DNA from: Candidatus Thorarchaeota archaeon
GTDB lineage: Archaea > Asgardarchaeota > Thorarchaeia > Thorarchaeales > Thorarchaeaceae
Assembly (NCBI GenBank): GCA_018335335.1
Contig: JAGXKG010000007.1
Span: 1 to 62,795 of the forward strand
Direction: 5' to 3'
Length of the DNA: 62,795 nt
The notes beneath the pieces were generated by a model. The model did no database searches and was not told the DNA's origin. It was given only the letters and a program-made list of their open reading frames with translations. This document shows, one piece after another, positions 58,880 to 62,795 of the stretch (position 1 is the first letter of the stretch; every line of letters starts with the position of its first letter). Both the position numbers and the translations under genes were made by a program.

Positions 58880-59596
58880 TTACAAATACTCCAGTATTGT
58901 GTGATATTCGTCCTCATTCATCAGTTCTTTAATCATTGGTAGCCCCTCGTCGATCAATCGGATGAGTGAATGAAGGTGAATGCCCTCACTACCAGCTTTT
59001 TCCTCGGCACCTTGCTGTCTATCAACAATGACAGCTACATGCTCACAACGAATATTTTCCAGTTCGCGCCGTTCGATTTCTACTTGAATCTGTGCTTGAG
59101 CAAGTAGTTTGCTTTCCATACCAGTAACAAGGTCGTCAACAATGCACAAAGAATCACCAGACTCAATAACTCCTTCCACTAGGGAGTGTTGACCATACTC
59201 TGATAGATGCTCCTCCAAATCATCTTGGTTTCGAACCCCTAGTACTTTCCGGGTATGGCAAGCAGGAATATCCGAAACCATGGAGATAGCAGTTGCAATA
59301 GGTATACCGGCAAATGCAATACCTACGACTCTGTCGATCTCAGGCTTCTCCTGCTCAATCATGAATTTCATGGCTTCCCCAACCAGTTGGAGGGTGTTGG
59401 GATATGAGCTGAGTATGCGGAGCTGAATGTAGAATGGACTCCACATTCCAGAGACGAGCTCCCAGCCATCGGATTTGTCCCGTACAGAGGTCAGGAGCAT
59501 CCGATTCTCGTAGATATCTTCCATAATTCGCCTCTTCATCGAATCGTAGGATCTTACATCAGAGGGCAAGCAGACCACCGAGGCTTCAGAATCCAC
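58880..59596 (-). CDS. Orotate phosphoribosyltransferase-like protein
   Basis: A 238-residue PRTase-fold protein. PRPP-binding loop: SLCIVDDLVTGMESK; the PyrE-like IDRVVGIAFAGIPIATAIS and helix MDSEASVVCLPSDV precede it. It resembles OPRT more than other PRTases by spacing, with a longer N-terminal region and a C-terminal helical tail. The likely reaction is orotate plus PRPP to OMP in pyrimidine synthesis. Start GTG 59596 is used, although AGGA is immediately adjacent; a downstream start is possible. Confidence 0.75.
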   Translation of the reverse strand: MDSEASVVCLPSDVRSYDSMKRRIMEDIYENRMLLTSVRDKSDGWELVSGMWSPFYIQLRILSSYPNTLQLVGEAMKFMIEQEKPEIDRVVGIAFAGIPIATAISMVSDIPACHTRKVLGVRNQDDLEEHLSEYGQHSLVEGVIESGDSLCIVDDLVTGMESKLLAQAQIQVEIERRELENIRCEHVAVIVDRQQGAEEKAGSEGIHLHSLIRLIDEGLPMIKELMNEDEYHTILEYL

Positions 59597-59653
59597 TCCT
59601 CTATTAACTATGACTGCAGCAGACGAGCCCCTAAAACTATCACAAGAGGGGGG

Positions 59654-60733
59654 TTATGTTCGCCCTGTGAAGATGAATTTGAGTGTGCTGTTTACTCGAA
59701 TAAAACGAGTTGTAAAGGTGATTGTGATAGCAGTTGCAGATATGAACCGAATAAACCAGCCTAGTGGTTCAATAGGGATGAGCCATCCAAGTAGCATTCC
59801 TGCAAGCATGATAACAGGGGTTACGAGATAGAAAACCAATGGATGTGCTTCATATACCTCCTGAGAGTGTCTTCCGATCCGCAGAAGAAGGCGGCGGATA
59901 GTCTCAGACGCTTCCAAGGCCATGTTGGTTGCGAGCGTCACCATAACTGTTCCTAGTGTGCCTGTTGCCAAGTACAGCCATAAACTGCTCCCATAGTTAT
60001 CCATGGCCAAATCTACAAATCCATTCATTCGAGAAAGGAAAATAAGCAGCGAAGTCCCAGCCAAAAGGGCGAGTGCATCAAGGGTGGTGGATCCAAAGGA
60101 CCATGCATCAAGCTGACGAAAATGTCTCGCCTCATTACCTATGATGATAAACGCAGTAGAGATAAGAATCGCATTAAGATGCCATGGAACCAGCATTGGG
60201 TCGAACAATGCTTTCAGAAAACTTGCTCCGTAGAATAGAACCCCTACAAGCATCCACCTGAATGATCTTGGTAAATCTTTTGTCACGTAGTCCAAACCAA
60301 CAAACAGGACCATTCCGAAATATAGCACAGGCAAGAACCACAGGTGTAGAGTTAATTTCGGAGGGCCACTGCCATAGATAAACCAGAATCCCAACTCAGC
60401 CAGTGTGATAGGAAATTCTAAAACTGAAGAGAATGGTACGAATAAAAGGAGTACAACGCCATACAAGCAGAAGTATGGGACAAGTAGCTGTTTCGCTCGT
60501 GTTTTCAGAAAGCGCTTTACATTGCTACGGTGTTTATCGACATTGTGTGTGACACCGGAGAATATGAAGAACAGTGGAATAACAAAACTGCTCACATGCA
60601 AGGTGATAGGATTGATGTTTGGAATGATGCTGTGAACTAGGATAACAAGCATAACACCAATGCCGCGGGTGGCATCTATCCAATCCATCCGTCCGTGTTT
60701 TGGTTTTGCAGAATCGTTATTCGAGGTCGACAT
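59654..60733 (-). CDS. Acyltransferase 3 (OafA/NolL-like) membrane protein
   Basis: A 359-residue protein with about ten membrane helices. The family opening is RMDWIDATRGIGVMLVILVHS, followed by FVIPLFFIFSGVTH and LWFLPVLYFGMVLFV. Such enzymes transfer acyl groups to sugars or lipids at the membrane. The specific acceptor is not known; a role in surface glycan modification is plausible given the nearby surface proteins. The gene starts with ATG at 60733 and its stop lies 58 bases before the PyrE-like gene's start on the same strand. Confidence 0.85.
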   Translation of the reverse strand: MSTSNNDSAKPKHGRMDWIDATRGIGVMLVILVHSIIPNINPITLHVSSFVIPLFFIFSGVTHNVDKHRSNVKRFLKTRAKQLLVPYFCLYGVVLLLFVPFSSVLEFPITLAELGFWFIYGSGPPKLTLHLWFLPVLYFGMVLFVGLDYVTKDLPRSFRWMLVGVLFYGASFLKALFDPMLVPWHLNAILISTAFIIIGNEARHFRQLDAWSFGSTTLDALALLAGTSLLIFLSRMNGFVDLAMDNYGSSLWLYLATGTLGTVMVTLATNMALEASETIRRLLLRIGRHSQEVYEAHPLVFYLVTPVIMLAGMLLGWLIPIEPLGWFIRFISATAITITFTTRFIRVNSTLKFIFTGRT

Positions 60734-60923
60734 ATGTACTTCAAACTTAAAATCTAGACACTACTTATTATCCTAATGCATACCGACATGACAGAAACGA
60801 GATAGTCTCATCCATAGGAGAGATCCAACCACCCGTTTGCCAAGCTTTTTATTTTATTCCGACGCGCAATTCTCTCGGAATCATCAGTATGAAGCCTTCA
60901 CTCGAGGTGGTTTCGGGGAAGGC

Positions 60924-60929
60924 TTATAA
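60924..60929 (+). promoter_or_regulatory. TATA box of tRNA-Gly
   Basis: TTATAA within GGCTTATAATCC lies 50 bases upstream of the tRNA 5' end. Confidence 0.4.
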
Positions 60930-60978
60930 TCCGTCGAAAGACGACAGCTGGTGATGAATGGTCCATCAGAAGAAAAAT

Positions 60979-61050
60979 GCGCTCGTTGTCTAGTGGCTAT
61001 GATGGATCCCTGCCACGGATCCGGCCCGGGTTCAACTCCCGGCGAGCGCA
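60979..61050 (+). tRNA. tRNA-Gly (anticodon GCC)
   Basis: Acceptor GCGCTCG/CGAGCGC, anticodon stem GATCC/GGATC around loop CTGCCAC, T arm CCGGG-TTCAACT-CCCGG, discriminator A and CCA encoded at 61051-61053. No intron. Confidence 0.95.
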
Positions 61051-61222
61051 CCATTTTCCTTTTTGGCGGCATATAGTAAAGCAAGTAAGATGATACGACA
61101 CCATGTAAAATGTCATCTCTAGGAGATATGAAAACCGCTACACCCGTCATATGTGGGTGTATGAATCATATGCAGAGGTATAATCAGATAGATATACAAA
61201 CGGCCAACAAGATGAAAGACAA

Positions 61223-61672
61223 ATGAAGCAGGTTCTTTTCTTATGCACAGGCAATTCAGCTCGGAGTCAGATGGCTGAAGCATTACTCAGGTCCCTTGGT
61301 GGGGACGAATATGAAGTCATGAGTGCGGGTACTGACATCCAATCGGAAGTCAATCCCTTTGCCATTAGGGTGCTAGAGGAAAAAGGAATAGAAACTGACG
61401 GCCTTCATCCAAAAAGGGTTGAGCAATTCATAGACAAGTCTATTGATCTCGTGATAACAGTCTGCGACCAAGCACGTCAGACCTGCCCATCATTCCCTGG
61501 GGCAAAAGCGATGGAACACTGGTCACTTGAGGACCCCGCAACCTTTGAAGGCACCTACGATGAGATACTCGTCAAGTTCAGGGAGACTCGAGATGAAATT
61601 GAAAAGCGGATAAAGAGACACCTTCTCAATGGTGACCCTCGGATTTTCAATCAAACGAATTTGAAACTGTGA
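61223..61672 (+). CDS. arsC: Arsenate reductase / low-molecular-weight phosphatase-like protein
   Basis: A 149-residue LMW-PTP fold protein. The P-loop is LCTGNSARSQMAEAL with C8, and the redox pair C81 and C88 sits in VCDQARQTCPSFPG, as in thioredoxin-coupled arsenate reductases. The acidic residues ahead of the C-terminal helix (ATFEGTYDEI) fit. Start ATG 61223. No arsenic-resistance neighbours are seen, so the physiological substrate may differ. It is convergent with the topoisomerase gene. Confidence 0.85.
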   Translation: MKQVLFLCTGNSARSQMAEALLRSLGGDEYEVMSAGTDIQSEVNPFAIRVLEEKGIETDGLHPKRVEQFIDKSIDLVITVCDQARQTCPSFPGAKAMEHWSLEDPATFEGTYDEILVKFRETRDEIEKRIKRHLLNGDPRIFNQTNLKL

Positions 61673-61684
61673 ACTGGGAATGTA

Positions 61685-62795
61685 TCATGGTTCTGAACCG
61701 TTTTTCTCCTCAACCCAGTCGAATTTTCGCTGCAGGACCTTGGTGTAAACGTCCCGCCAATCATAATCAACCGATTCACACCAGTCATACACGATTTTGG
61801 GATGGATGTATGACTTGATAGAGGTGTTCAGGTTCCATACGCGTGATTCCTTAGCCAACTCATAATCAATCTCAAGCTTCGTCTTTGCTCTCTTGGCCTT
61901 ACGAAGGCGCTCCTTTGCTCGTTCAAGAATCTCCTTCCTTCGTTCAATACGTTCCTCTGCCTTTTCTTTGGCTTTTTTCCGGGATTCTTTCTTCTTCTCC
62001 AAGACAGCCTTGCTTTTTTCATATCGTTCCCTTGCTTTTTTCAAACGCTTCTCGGCCTTCTCAAGCCGATTCTCGGCCTTATCGATTCTTTCCTGCGCCT
62101 CAGCCAGTCGTTCTTTCTTTGTGCGTTTGGTTTTTCGTCGGCTCTCTCGTATTTCGCGTTTACGTGCTCTAGCCTTATCCCATTGTTCCTTTGCCTTATC
62201 GCGCTTCTCACGATATTCCTTGACCGTTTCCCATCGACGCTCTACAACATCTTCCTGTTTCTTGATGAGTCTCTTCTTCTTTTCGAGTCGTTCCTTCTCC
62301 GTTGCCTTGCGATCCTTCAATCGTTTCCGCTTGTCTTTGATAGCCGCTTTTGCTTTTTCAATACGTTCATCTGCCTTCTCAAGCCGTTCTTGGAAGCGTT
62401 CCTCCCGCTTGTCCCAGCCTTTGGGCTCCTGTTTTGTGTGGTTCATGATTCTAGCGACTTCTAGATTTGCCTTCGTAACCGCTTCTTTTTTGATGAAATC
62501 CGGATCGTCTTTCTCAACTCCACTTTCTGCAAGCTCTTCTTTCACCGTCTTCGAAGCATGATAGGTCCTGAAGTCTTTAGCAGAAATATTGGGTGCAACC
62601 TCGCTCAAGAAACGATTTACATGACTGCTACTTATGGCGGGAAACAGTTGAGCAATCTTCTTGGGGTCGCCTTTTCGCTCTCCCGCCTCATACTCTTCAA
62701 TCCGCTTAACCGCTTTGTCGTGGATTTCCTTAAACACCTTGTAGACATTTTCTGGAACGTCGATTTCCTTATGCCATTTGACATAGTCCTTGCCT
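61685..62795 (-). CDS. DNA topoisomerase IB, C-terminal part, with long coiled-coil linker
   Basis: At least 369 residues of a eukaryote-like topoisomerase IB; the 5' part lies beyond the window (the reading frame is open to the edge with GKDYVKW-type core sequence). Catalytic residues visible: R in DFRTYHAS, H in RIMNHTKQEPKG, and the active-site Tyr in NTSIKSYIHPKIVYDWCES. Between the last two lies about 180 residues of Lys/Glu/Arg-rich coiled coil, much longer than the linker of human topoisomerase I. An in-frame GTG at 62737 is only an internal codon. It relaxes supercoils by a 3'-phosphotyrosine intermediate. Confidence 0.9.
   Translation of the reverse strand, partial: GKDYVKWHKEIDVPENVYKVFKEIHDKAVKRIEEYEAGERKGDPKKIAQLFPAISSSHVNRFLSEVAPNISAKDFRTYHASKTVKEELAESGVEKDDPDFIKKEAVTKANLEVARIMNHTKQEPKGWDKREERFQERLEKADERIEKAKAAIKDKRKRLKDRKATEKERLEKKKRLIKKQEDVVERRWETVKEYREKRDKAKEQWDKARARKREIRESRRKTKRTKKERLAEAQERIDKAENRLEKAEKRLKKARERYEKSKAVLEKKKESRKKAKEKAEERIERRKEILERAKERLRKAKRAKTKLEIDYELAKESRVWNLNTSIKSYIHPKIVYDWCESVDYDWRDVYTKVLQRKFDWVEEKNGSEP

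Noticed and set aside
60850-60895. TTCCGA/TCGGAA inverted repeat before tRNA-Gly
   Set aside because: Six base pairs with a 12-base loop is weak, and no functional context was found.
61885-62561. Open frames opposite the topoisomerase linker
   Set aside because: These are mirror frames of the Lys/Glu-rich coiled coil, giving Ser/Phe/Arg-rich low-complexity translations without ribosome sites.
1-62795. Insertion sequences, transposases, CRISPR arrays and rRNA
   Set aside because: None was found on either strand; the only sizeable repeats are the Ig-like coding repeats and the short operator-like units.

Overview
The window is an archaeal chromosome segment and most probably comes from an Asgard archaeon (a Thorarchaeia-like lineage is my best guess). 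The archaeal signature is strong: eL40, eL38, eL21, eL37, Rpo4/RpoF, DUF655, KsgA/Dim1, Pus10, TruD, Pth2, Alba, an LSm protein, the aCPSF1/FttA and aCPSF2 beta-CASP nucleases, a 20S proteasome beta subunit, SepF, a geranylgeranyl reductase, and tRNA genes with introns between positions 37 and 38. Eukaryote-like additions point to Asgard: two profilin-like proteins and a type IB DNA topoisomerase. Lineage is inferred from gene content only.

Layout. Positions 1-6500 hold a truncated MFS transporter, two putative transcription regulators, a zinc-ribbon methyltransferase, a tandem pair of profilin-like genes, a DUF167 protein and an OPT-family transporter. Positions 6583-18707 are one minus-strand operon: a giant Ig-repeat surface protein carrying a transglutaminase-like domain, then a DUF4129-like protein, a DUF4350-like protein, a MoxR ATPase, a DUF58 protein and a membrane protein. 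Positions 18854-28400 carry HD, CYTH, threonine synthase, RNA m5C methyltransferase, PUA, PAC2, a SWIM protein with an eroded helicase core, and sucCD. Positions 28456-47749 are a dense information-processing block: ribosomal proteins, tRNA-Val, two beta-CASP nucleases, Alba, a NusA-like KH protein, truD-pth2, geranylgeranyl reductase, pus10-eL21-rpoF-DUF655-ksgA-hemK, FKBP, proteasome beta, SepF, a Ski2-like helicase, an MCT1-like PUA protein, LSm and eL37.

From the tRNA-Ala at 47.9 kb the gene content becomes accessory: a methyltransferase, a peroxiredoxin, a seven-bladed SBBP propeller surface protein, a secreted clan-CD-like cysteine peptidase, tRNA-Phe, an MSMEG_6728-family protein, an MFS transporter, a dUTPase, tRNA-Val, unknown proteins, a rubrerythrin-like protein, a PyrE-like phosphoribosyltransferase, an acyltransferase, tRNA-Gly, an ArsC-like protein, and the 3' part of a topoisomerase IB gene running off the right edge.

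The most interesting signals are: (i) two protein families kept with their catalytic residues gone, the transglutaminase-like domain of the giant surface protein and the SWIM-linked helicase; (ii) two genes whose homology-supported starts are non-standard codons (CTG and ATC) behind good Shine-Dalgarno sequences; (iii) topoisomerase IB with a greatly lengthened charged coiled-coil linker; (iv) palindromic or repeated operator-like DNA near several promoters. No CRISPR array, insertion sequence or rRNA was seen.
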